A stretch of DNA of 64,000 bases from Chitinolyticbacter meiyuanensis. Its GTDB lineage: Bacteria > Pseudomonadota > Gammaproteobacteria > Burkholderiales > Chitinibacteraceae. Every line of letters begins with the position of its first letter. Position 1 is the first letter of the stretch. Below are positions 46,901 to 55,030 of the stretch, in pieces. The stretch spans positions 1,275,513-1,339,512 of the forward strand of contig NZ_CP041335.1 in assembly GCF_008033135.1 (NCBI RefSeq). Reading direction: 5' to 3'. Position numbers and translations under genes: made by a program. The notes under the pieces are model-generated. The model made no database searches. It was not told the origin of the DNA and saw only the letters and a program-made list of their open reading frames with translations.

Positions 46901-49900
46901 CACCAGCAACGGCGCCACGATCTACTTCAAGCCGAACGCGGATTGGAATGGCACCAACAGCTTCCAGTACAGCGCCACCGACAACAACGGCCTGGTGTCG
47001 ACCAGCAATGCGACTGGCACCATCACCGTCAACTCGGTGAACGATGCGCCGGTACCACAGGCGGTGACTGCGACGGGCAACGAAGACACGGTGATCGCAG
47101 TCAACCTGAGTGGCACCGACGTCGATGGCACGGTGGCCAGCTTCAAGCTGACCGGCCTGCCGGGCAACGGCACGTTCTACAGCGACGCTGCCGCTACCAA
47201 CCCACTGACGCTGGCCAGCGTGATCAACGCCACCAGCAACGGCGCCACGATCTACTTCAAGCCGAACGCGGATTGGAATGGCACCAACAGCTTCCAGTAC
47301 AGCGCCACCGACAACAACGGCCTGGTGTCGACCAGCAATGCGACTGGCACCATCACCGTCAATGCGGTGAATGACGCGCCGACCACTACCGGCGGTTCGG
47401 TCACCGGCACTGAAGACACGCCGCTGGTGCTGACCTGGAGCCAGTTCAACGCCAGCGATGTTGATACCCCGGCCAGCGGCCTTTCGGTGAAGATGATCGG
47501 CCTGCCGGCCGATGGTACCGTGCAGTACAACAACGGCAGCAGCTGGGTCACCGTCACTGCCAACCAGCTAGTCAGCAAGGCGGACATCGATGCTGGCAAG
47601 CTGCGCTTCGTGCCCGATACCCATGAATCGGGCAGCAATGCCTACAGCACTACGGGTACCGGTGATCAGAAGTCCGACTACGCCAAGTTCACCTACCAGA
47701 TCAGCGATGGCAGCGTCACCAGCAGCACCGCCACCATGACGGTGGACATCACGCCGGTGGCTGACAAACCGACGTTGACGCTCAATGCGCCGGCCGCCCA
47801 GACGGTGTTCAACACCACCTGGGAATCGGTCGCCAACAGCGATGACAGCTCGGAGGGCGTCAACGCCACCACGCTGGAAGGGTGGACGTTGGTCACCACG
47901 CCCGACTCGTTCTCGGGCGGCCTCAACCGCTTTGAGGTGTGGTCGAGCGGTGACCAGATCAGCAACCAGGCTGGCACCATGATCACTGGCGTCGGCGCAC
48001 CGGGCGGCAACGGCAACTGGCTGGAGCTGAACAACGCATCCTCCAACAGCCTGCCGCAGACGCTGGGCATTGAGCGCAGCGTCAGCACGGCGGTGGGGCA
48101 GGTCTACACCCTGTCGTTCGATTACGCCGGCCGCTCGGGCTACAGCACCGCCTACACGCAGATCGCCATCCTGGTCGACGGTGTGAAGGTGGCAACGTAT
48201 TCGAGCACCAGCCCGCAAGGCGGCTTGAACTGGGAAGAGCTGAAGTACAGCTTCACCGGTGACGGCAACGCACACACCATCCGCATCATCACCGATGCGA
48301 CAAGCTTCGACAGCTCGGGCCGTGGCGCGATGATCGACGACATCAAGATCGAGTCGAGCTCCGGCATCGTTGCGGGCAACGCCAGCGGCGGCAAGACGGA
48401 AGTAACGCTTGCCAACTACGTGAGCGGCCAACTGGTCGATACCGATGGCTCGGAAAGCCTGACCTATCGCTTTACCGGCCTGCCGACCGGCACCGTGATC
48501 ACCACGTCCGGCAACAGCAGCGGCTACGTGATCAGCAACGGTGGCATCACCATCTCGGCCGCTGAGCTCGCGTCCGCCAAGCTGGTGCTGCCGAGCAGCT
48601 ACACCAGCGGCACACTCAATGTCGGCGTGTCGTCGATCGCGACCGAAGGCGCCAACGCCAGCAGCGACAGCACCAGTGGCACGCTGACGCTGAACGTGAT
48701 GGCGACCGGCCTTTCCAAGACCACGGTGACCGATACCGGCTCGCCAGTGGCGGTGGCGGACAGCTACACCACGCCGGAAGACCAGAGCATCACCTTCAAT
48801 CCGCTGTCCAACGACACGTTGCGCGATGGCGCACGCATTGCCGGCTTCACCCAGCCAGCCAATGGCAGCCTCACGTTGAACGCGGACGGCACGCTCACCT
48901 ACAACCCGCCGGCCAACTACAACGGCACGACCACGTTCAGCTACACACTGATTGATGGCAACGGCCAGAACAGCACGGCTACGGTTACGCTCAATGTCAC
49001 GCCGGTGAATGATGCGCCGGTGGTCGACAGCCACAGCATCACGGCCAAGGAAGGTGTGCCGACCGCACTGGCGATCGCTGCACCAACCGATGTCGATGGC
49101 GACAGGCTCACCGTCACCATCACCGGGTTGCCGACGCAGGGCACGGTGATGACCGAGGGCGGCACGGTGGTGCAGAACGGCCAGGTGATCTCGATCAACC
49201 AGTTGCAAAACCTGGTCTACGTCAGCCCGACCACCATCACGTCGACCACCAACGTGGGCAGCCTCAGCTACAGGGTCAATGACGGCACCACGAGCACCAA
49301 CGGCGCCATCGCGATCACGGTGACCGACAACCCGAACGTGATCACCGGCCACGACGGCGTGGGCACCTACTACGTCGATGGGGCCGAGTCGGGTGCTGGC
49401 AATACCTTCTACGTGGCGAGCTCGGCGTACAACGCTGGCAACGGCCAGCCGGCAGGGGGCTACGATCTGCGCACGGTGACGACCACCGGCAAGGAGCAGG
49501 TCATCTTTACCGGCGGCAGCAACGACCATGTGGAGGCCGGTGCCGGCAACGACATCATCTTCATGGGCGAAACGCAGAGCAACGACAACTCGGTGGCGCT
49601 GACCACCCAGGCGGAGATGTTCACCGGCTCGCGCAACATGTTCATGACCACGGCCGACAGCAACCTGCTCAACAGCAGCGACAAGCTGGTGCAGACCGTC
49701 GTCAACCAGATGCAGCCGGTGTCCGACCTTGCCAATGCCGGTAGCGGTGACGACGTGATCTACGGCCAGGGCGGTACCGATGCGCTGTACGGTGGTGCCG
49801 GTGATGACAAGCTGTATGGCGGCGATGGCATCGACGCGTTGCGTGGCGGCGCCGGCAACGACCTGATCGTGGGTGGTTCCGGTAGCGACCTGCTGCGTGG

Positions 49901-50357
49901 CGACATGGGCGACGACGTGTTCAAGTGGACACTGGGTGACCAGTCGGCAACAGCGGGTGTGTCCAACGCCGGTGGCAGCAATGGGCTCTACTTGCCAAGC
50001 AGCACCAAGATTGTGGCCGGTGCGACCGACCTGATCGTGGATTTCAACGCCAGCACCACCAGTGGCAACAACGACAAGCTGGACCTGCGCGACCTGTTGC
50101 AGAACGAGTCGCACACCGGCACCAACGTTGGCAACCTGGGCAACTACCTGCACTTCGAAACCATCAGCAACACCGCCGGCGGCAAGAGCACCATCGTGCA
50201 TATCAGTCACGATGGCGACTTTTCCGGCGGCTACAACAACGGGGCGGCGGAAGACCAGACCATCGTCCTGCACGGTGTGGACCTGGGCGCCACCGGCAAC
50301 AACGATGCCGCGGTGATCCAGGATCTGCTGACCAAGGGCAAGCTGATCACCGATTGA
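39813..50357 (+). CDS. lapA: Giant LapA-type adhesin, C-terminal part with RTX and T1SS signal
   Basis: 3514 codons continuing the adhesin after the one-base loss; the GTG start is only the first available codon, not a natural start. In order: the rest of repeat unit six; four 326-residue units; two 110-residue units; a PA14 domain (about 45592-46110, with ADDGYIILIDG and HTIEILYWDQGG); a cadherin-like domain; three more 110-residue units; a jelly-roll-like domain (about 47800-48370, WLELNN, LSFDYAGRSG, AMIDDIKIES); more cadherin-like domains; about four RTX nonapeptides (49741-49910, GGAGDDKLYGGDGIDALRG) and a C-terminal T1SS target domain. Corrected for the lost base, the full protein would be about 5894 residues. 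Confidence 0.85.
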   Translation: MNGQLTATDVDGDPLSFSKGSDPAHGTVTVNPDGSWTYTPNANYNGSDSFTVTVSDGQGGTDTVTVNVGITPVADPAVIGGDDQGAVTEDLGVVAGKLSDTGTLTVSDPDAGQSSFSAGAATPVGATLGGLTIDAAGHWTYQVDNAAVQYLKAGETKTEQFTVQSADGTSHVISVVITGTNDGPVANADVASTAINTPLSNIDVLANDTDVDGNPLTVTNASLVDPSKGTVTLNPDGTLNFVPASNVTGPVSISYQIKDSEGATATGTLTVNVGANTPPTGADQTVTLLEDGSHGFSAGDFGFNDSDVGQTFQAVRIDSLPGAGSLTLNGVPVSANQVINVADLGNLVFTPAANANGVGYASFTFSVQDSAGGFDTVPNTVRFNVTAVNDAPIAAPDSNTTAEDTPLTVTAANGLLANDSDVDGNPLTITQFSVANVAGTFTAGQTATIAGVGSLTINGNGSYSFVPAANYNGPVPVATYTVSDGTTTATSTLTLNVTAVADPTVTAPDTLTVAEDSGTSTGNVLSNDSDPDGPLSVSQFVVSGTTYTIAAGGSATATLAGVGTLVMNSNGSYSFTPATNYNGSVPPVTYTATDGTSSATNTLTISVTAVDDPSVLAPDSKTVAEDNVASGNVLSNDSDVDNVLSVASFSVTGVPGSFSAGQTATLAGVGSFTLGSNGDYTFTPVANWNGNVPQVNYTTNTGSSSTLNITVTAVNDAPIAAPDSNTTAEDTPLTVTAANGLLANDSDVDGNPLTITQFSVANVAGTFTAGQTATIAGVGSLTINGNGSYSFVPAANYNGPVPVATYTVSDGTTTATSTLTLNVTAVADPTVTAPDTLTVAEDSGTSTGNVLSNDSDPDGPLSVSQFVVSGTTYTIAAGGSATATLAGVGTLVMNSNGSYSFTPATNYNGSVPPVTYTATDGTSSATNTLTISVTAVDDPSVLAPDSKTVAEDNVASGNVLSNDSDVDNVLSVASFSVTGVPGSFSAGQTATLAGVGSFTLGSNGDYTFTPVANWNGNVPQVNYTTNTGSSSTLNITVTAVNDAPIAAPDSNTTAEDTPLTVTAANGLLANDSDVDGNPLTITQFSVANVAGTFTAGQTATIAGVGSLTINGNGSYSFVPAANYNGPVPVATYTVSDGTTTATSTLTLNVTAVADPTVTAPDTLTVAEDSGTSTGNVLSNDSDPDGPLSVSQFVVSGTTYTIAAGGSATATLAGVGTLVMNSNGSYSFTPATNYNGSVPPVTYTATDGTSSATNTLTISVTAVDDPSVLAPDSKTVAEDNVASGNVLSNDSDVDNVLSVASFSVTGVPGSFSAGQTATLAGVGSFTLGSNGDYTFTPVANWNGNVPQVNYTTNTGSSSTLNITVTAVNDAPIAAPDSNTTAEDTPLTVTAANGLLANDSDVDGNPLTITQFSVANVAGTFTAGQTATIAGVGSLTINGNGSYSFVPAANYNGPVPVATYTVSDGTTTATSTLTLNVTAVADPTVTAPDTLTVAEDSGTSTGNVLSNDSDPDGPLSVSQFVVSGTTYTIAAGGSATATLAGVGTLVMNSNGSYSFTPATNYNGSVPPVTYTATDGTSSATNTLTISVTAVDDPSVLAPDSKTVAEDNVASGNVLSNDSDVDNVLSVASFSVTGVPGSFSAGQTATLAGVGSFTLGSNGDYTFTPVANWNGNVPQVNYTTNTGSSSTLNITVTAVNDAPVPQAVTASGNEDTVIAVNLSGTDVDGTVASFKLTGLPANGTFYSDAAATNPLTLASVINATSNGATIYFKPNADWNGTNSFQYSATDNNGLVSTSNATGTITVNSVNDAPVPQAVTASGNEDTVIAVALKGTDVDGTVASFKLTGLPANGTFYSDAAATNPLTLASVINATSNGATIYFKPNADWNGTNSFQYSATDNNGLVSTSNATGTLTVLPVNDAPVAVNDPGTLSGLSAQYYAYHEGTDGANLTSLTMVRNFIAANTADATFVAKSFNYTLGNGDLGGNGNLQTFLGSDSASLNVDPENSSDAIIRMAGTVQLAAGTYNFKVTADDGYIILIDGVMVAQVNANQSPTGTVHPTFTVAEGGAHTIEILYWDQGGQAVFKPELSNNGGTSYQSLGSYTLGQEQPAFVTTEDNALTISPAALLGNDSDVDGDILTIVSVQAATHGSVALVNGNVVFTPASNYFGPASFTYTISDGHGGTSTATVNLNVTSVNDAPVPQAVTASGNEDTVIAVNLSGTDVDGTVASFKLTGLPANGTFYSDAAATNPLTLASVINATSNGATIYFKPNADWNGTNSFQYSATDNNGLVSTSNATGTITVNSVNDAPVPQAVTATGNEDTVIAVALKGTDVDGTVASFKLTGLPGNGTFYSDAAATNPLTLASVINATSNGATIYFKPNADWNGTNSFQYSATDNNGLVSTSNATGTITVNSVNDAPVPQAVTATGNEDTVIAVNLSGTDVDGTVASFKLTGLPGNGTFYSDAAATNPLTLASVINATSNGATIYFKPNADWNGTNSFQYSATDNNGLVSTSNATGTITVNAVNDAPTTTGGSVTGTEDTPLVLTWSQFNASDVDTPASGLSVKMIGLPADGTVQYNNGSSWVTVTANQLVSKADIDAGKLRFVPDTHESGSNAYSTTGTGDQKSDYAKFTYQISDGSVTSSTATMTVDITPVADKPTLTLNAPAAQTVFNTTWESVANSDDSSEGVNATTLEGWTLVTTPDSFSGGLNRFEVWSSGDQISNQAGTMITGVGAPGGNGNWLELNNASSNSLPQTLGIERSVSTAVGQVYTLSFDYAGRSGYSTAYTQIAILVDGVKVATYSSTSPQGGLNWEELKYSFTGDGNAHTIRIITDATSFDSSGRGAMIDDIKIESSSGIVAGNASGGKTEVTLANYVSGQLVDTDGSESLTYRFTGLPTGTVITTSGNSSGYVISNGGITISAAELASAKLVLPSSYTSGTLNVGVSSIATEGANASSDSTSGTLTLNVMATGLSKTTVTDTGSPVAVADSYTTPEDQSITFNPLSNDTLRDGARIAGFTQPANGSLTLNADGTLTYNPPANYNGTTTFSYTLIDGNGQNSTATVTLNVTPVNDAPVVDSHSITAKEGVPTALAIAAPTDVDGDRLTVTITGLPTQGTVMTEGGTVVQNGQVISINQLQNLVYVSPTTITSTTNVGSLSYRVNDGTTSTNGAIAITVTDNPNVITGHDGVGTYYVDGAESGAGNTFYVASSAYNAGNGQPAGGYDLRTVTTTGKEQVIFTGGSNDHVEAGAGNDIIFMGETQSNDNSVALTTQAEMFTGSRNMFMTTADSNLLNSSDKLVQTVVNQMQPVSDLANAGSGDDVIYGQGGTDALYGGAGDDKLYGGDGIDALRGGAGNDLIVGGSGSDLLRGDMGDDVFKWTLGDQSATAGVSNAGGSNGLYLPSSTKIVAGATDLIVDFNASTTSGNNDKLDLRDLLQNESHTGTNVGNLGNYLHFETISNTAGGKSTIVHISHDGDFSGGYNNGAAEDQTIVLHGVDLGATGNNDAAVIQDLLTKGKLITD
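40980..44891 (+). repeat. Four tandem 978-bp repeats in the adhesin gene
   Basis: Units start at 40980, 41958, 42936 and 43914. Each encodes 326 residues (three cadherin-like/VCBS domains). One silent change was noticed: C at 43424 in the third unit against A in the others (Gly codon). Confidence 0.95.
44892..45551 (+). repeat. Two 330-bp repeats, first block
   Basis: Units at 44892 and 45222, 110 residues each (VPQAVTASGNEDTVIAV start). These are visibly diverged at synonymous sites, unlike the longer repeats. They are separated from three further copies by the PA14 and one cadherin-like domain. Confidence 0.9.
46383..47372 (+). repeat. Three 330-bp repeats, second block
   Basis: Units at 46383, 46713 and 47043, the same 110-residue module as the block at 44892-45551, with moderate synonymous divergence and an LSG/LKG alternation. 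Confidence 0.9.
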
Positions 50358-50373
50358 GGCTGCGGCCCCATTG

Positions 50374-50404
50374 AAAACGGCGCTCCGCGGAGCGCCGTTT
50401 TTTT
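50374..50404. terminator. Bidirectional terminator between the adhesin and lapD
   Basis: A perfect palindrome ACGGCGCTCCGCGGAGCGCCGT (50377-50398) with flanking A- and T-runs, 17 nt after the adhesin stop and before the converging lapD stop. Confidence 0.9.
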
Positions 50405-50417
50405 ATGCAGGTGCCGA

Positions 50418-52340
50418 TCAGGTGGAAGCGCGGTTGGTCGTCACTGGACCGGTCATGCCCTGCACTCCGAGTTTGGCGAGCATGTCCCATTCGGCATTGG
50501 TCTGCACGCCCTCGGCGATGGTAAGCAAGCCGTTGCCGTCGGCCACGCCGACGATGGCCTTGATCAGCTGCTGGTTGCCGGCGTGCGCCTCGATGCCCTG
50601 GACGAAGCTGCTGTCGATCTTCAGGTAATCGAGCTGCAGTTCGAACAGCTGCGGAATGCTGCCGAAATGGCGGCCGAAGTGCTCGATGCCCACCTTGCAG
50701 CCCAACGGACGCAGCCGGCGGGCGAACTCGGCGAGCGCCAGCATTTCGTCGCGGAAACCGAATTCGTTCACTTCCAGCCACAGCCTGCCGGTATGCGCCT
50801 TCTGGCTGCGCAGCAGCTCCAGCAGTTTGTCGACGAACTGCACATCGGCAATCGAGACGGCGGACAGGTTGACCGCCACATCGGCCTGGCTGTGCGCCAG
50901 TTCGGCGCAGGCGAGGCGCACGGTTTCCAGATCCAGCGCGCTGGTCATGCCCAGCCGGCTGGCCATGGGCATGAAGGTGCCGGCGGTCAGCAGCTGGCCA
51001 TCTGCTTGCTGCAGCCGCAGCATCAGTTCGCGATGCCAAAGCTCACCATCGCGGCGCAGGACCGGGTAGCTGGCGAGCCGGAACGCGCCTTCGTCGAGTG
51101 CGTGGCGCAGTACCTGCTGCCAATCCTGGCCGGAACGGGCGGGCAGGGCACTGCCCAGTTGCGCCGCGTGGATGCCGTTGCTGCTGCCTTCAGCCTGGGC
51201 CAGCGCTTCATCGGTGCGCGCCAGCACGGTGCCGATGGCCTCGCCGGCGCGGTATGGGGTGATGCCGATGGCGGCGAGGTCGTGCTGGTCGGCGAGCTCG
51301 GCGCGTCGCAGCTCGGCGAGGCCCGCCTGCATGCGCTCGGCCAGTTCGCCGGCGCGCGCCGCATCGTCGCCCGGGAGCAGCACGGCGAAGTCGGCGCCGT
51401 TCAGCCGGGCCAGCAGCGCATCGGGCTCATGGCCGAGCACGGCACCAAGCTTGCCGGCCACCGATTGCAGGAACTGGTCGGCCCGTTCGCGGCCGAGCCG
51501 GCGGTTGAGTCCCATCAGATCGCGCAACCGCAGCAGCAGCAGGGCGCCTTCCGGGGCCGATTCCTCGTCGCCCAGCGCCTGTGCCAGTCGCCCCATGAAG
51601 AAACTGCGGTTGGGTAGCTGGGTGAGCGCATCGCGGTTGGCTTCGCTGCGCAGTGCGTCGATGCGTGCTGCCTGTTCGGCGAACATGGTCTTCACCCGCT
51701 CGACCATGGTGTTCATCGCCTGCACCACGGCGCGCAGCTCGGTCACCCGCGGTACGGGGATGGTGACGAAACGACGCTCGCTGATCGCTTCGGCCTGGCC
51801 CACCATCTGCACGATCGGGCGCTTCACCCACAGGAACAACCGGTGCAGCACCAGCCCTGACAGTAGGCCGGCGGCGCTGATCCACAGCAGCAGCTTGACT
51901 GCGCCATCCCACAACGACTGGTAGGCGAAGCGCGAGTGCGCCATCACGGTGACGCGGCCTGCCTGCTTCCAGCCATCGCTGACATCGGCCTGCCCGGCAC
52001 TGACCTCGATCGGGAACAGGTCGATGAACCATTGCGGCACGCTGCCAGTCTCCCCGGGATTGACGCGCTCGGCGACGACCTTGCCGCCAGTATCGCTGTA
52101 GCGCACCACCTCGAAGTGGCCGCTGTCGAACAGCGCAGTGACCATCAGCTCAATGGTGGCCTCGTCCTTGGGCTGCTGCGTCATCGACAGCGCCAAGCTG
52201 GCTGCGCTGTCGGTGCTTTGCGCGTACAGCTGCTGTTCCAGGTAGTTGCGTGCCGTATAGAGGCTGACAATGAAGCTGCCAAGGAAGGCGATCACGGTGG
52301 CGGTGATCACCAGCAGCCAGAGTTGTCGGAGCAATGACAT
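50418..52340 (-). CDS. lapD: c-di-GMP receptor LapD (degenerate GGDEF-EAL)
   Basis: A 640-aa inner-membrane protein. TM1 (residues 6-28) is followed by a periplasmic LapD/MoxY-type domain, TM2, a HAMP segment (VKRPIVQMVGQAEAISERRF), a GGDEF domain whose active site reads NGADF, and an EAL domain in which the EAL motif reads ELM. Both are therefore catalytically dead, as in LapD. LapD binds c-di-GMP through the EAL domain and then sequesters LapG, keeping the adhesin on the surface. The ATG at 52340 has GAGGA upstream and lies 10 nt after the lapG stop. Confidence 0.9.
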   Translation of the reverse strand: MSLLRQLWLLVITATVIAFLGSFIVSLYTARNYLEQQLYAQSTDSAASLALSMTQQPKDEATIELMVTALFDSGHFEVVRYSDTGGKVVAERVNPGETGSVPQWFIDLFPIEVSAGQADVSDGWKQAGRVTVMAHSRFAYQSLWDGAVKLLLWISAAGLLSGLVLHRLFLWVKRPIVQMVGQAEAISERRFVTIPVPRVTELRAVVQAMNTMVERVKTMFAEQAARIDALRSEANRDALTQLPNRSFFMGRLAQALGDEESAPEGALLLLRLRDLMGLNRRLGRERADQFLQSVAGKLGAVLGHEPDALLARLNGADFAVLLPGDDAARAGELAERMQAGLAELRRAELADQHDLAAIGITPYRAGEAIGTVLARTDEALAQAEGSSNGIHAAQLGSALPARSGQDWQQVLRHALDEGAFRLASYPVLRRDGELWHRELMLRLQQADGQLLTAGTFMPMASRLGMTSALDLETVRLACAELAHSQADVAVNLSAVSIADVQFVDKLLELLRSQKAHTGRLWLEVNEFGFRDEMLALAEFARRLRPLGCKVGIEHFGRHFGSIPQLFELQLDYLKIDSSFVQGIEAHAGNQQLIKAIVGVADGNGLLTIAEGVQTNAEWDMLAKLGVQGMTGPVTTNRAST

Positions 52341-52350
52341 CGTTGAATCC

Positions 52351-53031
52351 TCAAGGATCGTAGCCCTGCGCCTGCATGCGCAGTAGCAGATTGGTCCAGC
52401 GCGACAGTCGTTCGACCGGCGCAGGGGCCGCGCCGCCGACATACACGCCGTCGCGGTTGAAGCTGAACACCGGCAGCAGGTCCGGCCGGCGCGAGGCCGG
52501 GCGGATCTCGCCGATCAGGTTGTCGAGTACCAGCGGCTCGGCCTGCGGGGTGTCGTAATAGGTCAGTACCATGTGCGCCTGGGTCACCTTGCTTTGTGGC
52601 CCGCCGATGCGGGCCTTGACGTAGGTGAGGCGCAGCTTGGCCGGCTCGACCCCGGCCTCGACCAGGGTGAAGTACTTGGCAATGGTGAAATCCTCGCAAT
52701 CACCGCCCATCTTGCCGATGGTTTCCAGCGGTGTCGCCCAGTAGTCGGCTTCACCCCAGAGCGCACTGTCGTCTAGAAAGGCGATATGGCGGTTGAAGAG
52801 ATCATTGATGCGGGCCAGCCGTACGTCGTCGGGCGCGCCACGCAGCTCGCCGATCAAGCGACGCCAGTCGGTATACAGGGTGATGGGCTTGCTGCCGAAG
52901 CGCTCGCCAAGAAAGGCCTGCATGCGCGCGGTGTTGACGGCGGCAAGGGCAAGGCCCAGCGACAGCAGGATTGTAAGAAATCCGCTGAATACTGGGAAAG
53001 GTTTTATCCGGTAACCGGAACTAAACCACAC
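52351..53031 (-). CDS. lapG: Periplasmic adhesin protease LapG
   Basis: A 226-aa bacterial transglutaminase-like cysteine protease (DUF920). There is an N-terminal signal anchor (about 12-32). The catalytic Cys lies in MGGDCEDFTIAKY (about residue 111), the His in TQAHMVLTYY (about 149) and the Asp in VLDNL (about 167). LapG cuts LapA-type adhesins at TAAG-like sites when c-di-GMP is low. A GTG at 53031 opens the frame. Coupled to lapD downstream. Confidence 0.92.
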   Translation of the reverse strand: MWFSSGYRIKPFPVFSGFLTILLSLGLALAAVNTARMQAFLGERFGSKPITLYTDWRRLIGELRGAPDDVRLARINDLFNRHIAFLDDSALWGEADYWATPLETIGKMGGDCEDFTIAKYFTLVEAGVEPAKLRLTYVKARIGGPQSKVTQAHMVLTYYDTPQAEPLVLDNLIGEIRPASRRPDLLPVFSFNRDGVYVGGAAPAPVERLSRWTNLLLRMQAQGYDP

Positions 53032-53203
53032 GTTGGTAAGCTCTATGCTGACGGATTAAAAAGGGTTGGTCCTACGCGCAATGCCGGCAAAACGGTTGTT
53101 TTCGCAGACAGCAGGCCAGAATGCACGCCTGTTCTCTGCTAGAATCGGGGAAAAAATATTGTCGATATTGTCAGAAAAACGAACATCTTCGAAGGGGTAG
53201 TCC

Positions 53204-55012
53204 ATGCGATGCCGACCGTTGTTACTCGCTCTCTCCCTGGCCTTGGCCGGGACCGCTCAAGCAACCACGCTCGATCAAGCCGTCGAAAAGACCATCCTGC
53301 GCAACCCGGATGTAAAGACCCGCTGGTACCAGTTCCGCGCCAGTAGCGAAGCACAGCGTGTTGCCGAAGGCGGCTTCCTGCCCCGCGTCGACCTGCAGGC
53401 CGGTGCCGGTCAGGTCTGGCAACATGATGAGGGTAGCAGCAAGGATAACTATTACAACCCGAGCGCCACGCTCTCGTTGCGCCAGTTGCTGTTCGATGGC
53501 TTCGCCACCCGCGATCAGGTTCGGCGCCTCGGCTACGACAAGCAATCCGCCTATTTCGAACTGCTGGCGAGTTCCGATGAATTCGCGCTGCAGGCTGTGG
53601 CCGCCTACTACGACGTGCTGCGTTATCGCGAACAGGCCGATCTGGCCCGACGCAACCTGGCAACCCACCAGGATATCTACAAGCTGATCGAGGAGCGCAC
53701 CCAGGCCGGCGTTGGCCGTCGGGTCGACCTCGAGCAGGCTGCCGGTCGCCTGGCTCTGGCCGAATCCAACCTGATGACCGAACAGGCCAACCTCTACGAT
53801 GTGTCGGCACGCTATGCCCGGCTGGTCGGCGAAGAGGCCGACGAGCTGACCCGTCCGGCTTCGCTCGATACCGCGCTGCCGCAGGCCAGCGAACTGCTGT
53901 CCCTGGCGGTGAAGCAGAATCCGTCGTTCCAGGCCTCGGTTGCGGCCATCCGCGCGGCACGTGCCGGGGTGGGCGTGAGCAAGTCTGGCTACTACCCGAC
54001 ACTGGAGCTGCAGGCGAGCCAGGGTTACGAGCGCAATCAGGACGGTGTCGATGGAGACTACCGGACCAGCCGCGTGATGCTGATGCTCAACTACAACCTG
54101 TTCAGTGGCGGCGCCGACCGCGCCCGCGAGCGGCAATCGCTGGAGCAGCTGAATGCGTCGTTCGAAGTGCGCGACAAGGCCTGCCGCGACATCCGTCAGA
54201 GCACGGCCATTGCCTGGAACGATGTGCAGCGGCTCAATCGCCAGCTGACCTACCTCGAGCAGCACGAGCTGTCCACGCGCAAGGCGCGTGATGCCTATCG
54301 CCAGCAATTTGATATCGGCCAGCGTACCTTGCTCGACGTGCTCGATACCGAGAACGAACTGTTCGATGCGGCGCGCTCGCTGGTCAATGCCCGCATCGAT
54401 CGCGAAATCGCAGTGGCGCGCGTGCTGGCACAAACTCACCAGCTGCTACCGACGCTGAAGCTGGCGCCGCTGCAAGGCGACATCAACACCAACGAATTCG
54501 GCGGCGGCGAACTCACCGACGAGCAGATCGGCTGCGCGCTCAACCTGCCGGACAGCTCGGCGCAGTATGCCGAGCCGCTGCCGCTGGCGCCGCTGAAACA
54601 GGGCGCGCCCGATGCCGTGCCGCGTAGCATCGAGCCGGCCGCGGTCAAGCCGGTGTCTTCTGCCCCGGTTGCGCCGCAGTCGCTGCAGCAGTCGATCGAC
54701 GGCTGGGCCAAGGATTGGTCGAACAAGAACGTGCAGGGCTACCTCGCCCGCTACGGCAGTGAGTTCAAGCCCGAAGGTGGGCTTGATCGCGCGAGCTGGG
54801 AAGCGCAGCGCGGCGACCGGCTGAATCGGCCCGGCGCGATCACCGTGAAGCTTGAGGACATGAAGGTACTCAAGCAATCGTCGCGTGCGGCCGAGGTCCA
54901 GTTCACCCAGCATTACGCCGCAGCTGGCTACAGCGACAGCGTGCAGAAGCAGCTGATCCTGCAGCAGGAAAAGGACGGCTGGAAGATCGTGCGCGAGCGC
55001 GTACTCGATTGA
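53204..55012 (+). CDS. lapE: TolC-family outer-membrane protein LapE with C-terminal NTF2-like domain
   Basis: A 602-aa protein. A signal peptide (cleavage near AQA-T) precedes a complete TolC/AggA-type channel (residues 20-430: LDQAVEKTILRNPDVKTRWY, LFSGGADRARERQ, QFDIGQRTLLDVLDTENELFDAARSLVNA). Beyond it, a Pro/Ala linker (about 455-490) leads to about 110 residues (SIDGWAKDWSNKNVQGYLARYGSEF through DGWKIVRERVLD) that resemble NTF2/SnoaL-like (Cds6-type) domains. TolC proteins usually end soon after the channel, so this fusion is unusual. It supplies the outer-membrane pore for LapB-LapC. TAGAAT at 53140 is a possible -10 box. AAGGGG precedes the ATG. Confidence 0.85.
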   Translation: MRCRPLLLALSLALAGTAQATTLDQAVEKTILRNPDVKTRWYQFRASSEAQRVAEGGFLPRVDLQAGAGQVWQHDEGSSKDNYYNPSATLSLRQLLFDGFATRDQVRRLGYDKQSAYFELLASSDEFALQAVAAYYDVLRYREQADLARRNLATHQDIYKLIEERTQAGVGRRVDLEQAAGRLALAESNLMTEQANLYDVSARYARLVGEEADELTRPASLDTALPQASELLSLAVKQNPSFQASVAAIRAARAGVGVSKSGYYPTLELQASQGYERNQDGVDGDYRTSRVMLMLNYNLFSGGADRARERQSLEQLNASFEVRDKACRDIRQSTAIAWNDVQRLNRQLTYLEQHELSTRKARDAYRQQFDIGQRTLLDVLDTENELFDAARSLVNARIDREIAVARVLAQTHQLLPTLKLAPLQGDINTNEFGGGELTDEQIGCALNLPDSSAQYAEPLPLAPLKQGAPDAVPRSIEPAAVKPVSSAPVAPQSLQQSIDGWAKDWSNKNVQGYLARYGSEFKPEGGLDRASWEAQRGDRLNRPGAITVKLEDMKVLKQSSRAAEVQFTQHYAAAGYSDSVQKQLILQQEKDGWKIVRERVLD

Positions 55013-55030
55013 GTCGACTTCCGCTTCACG

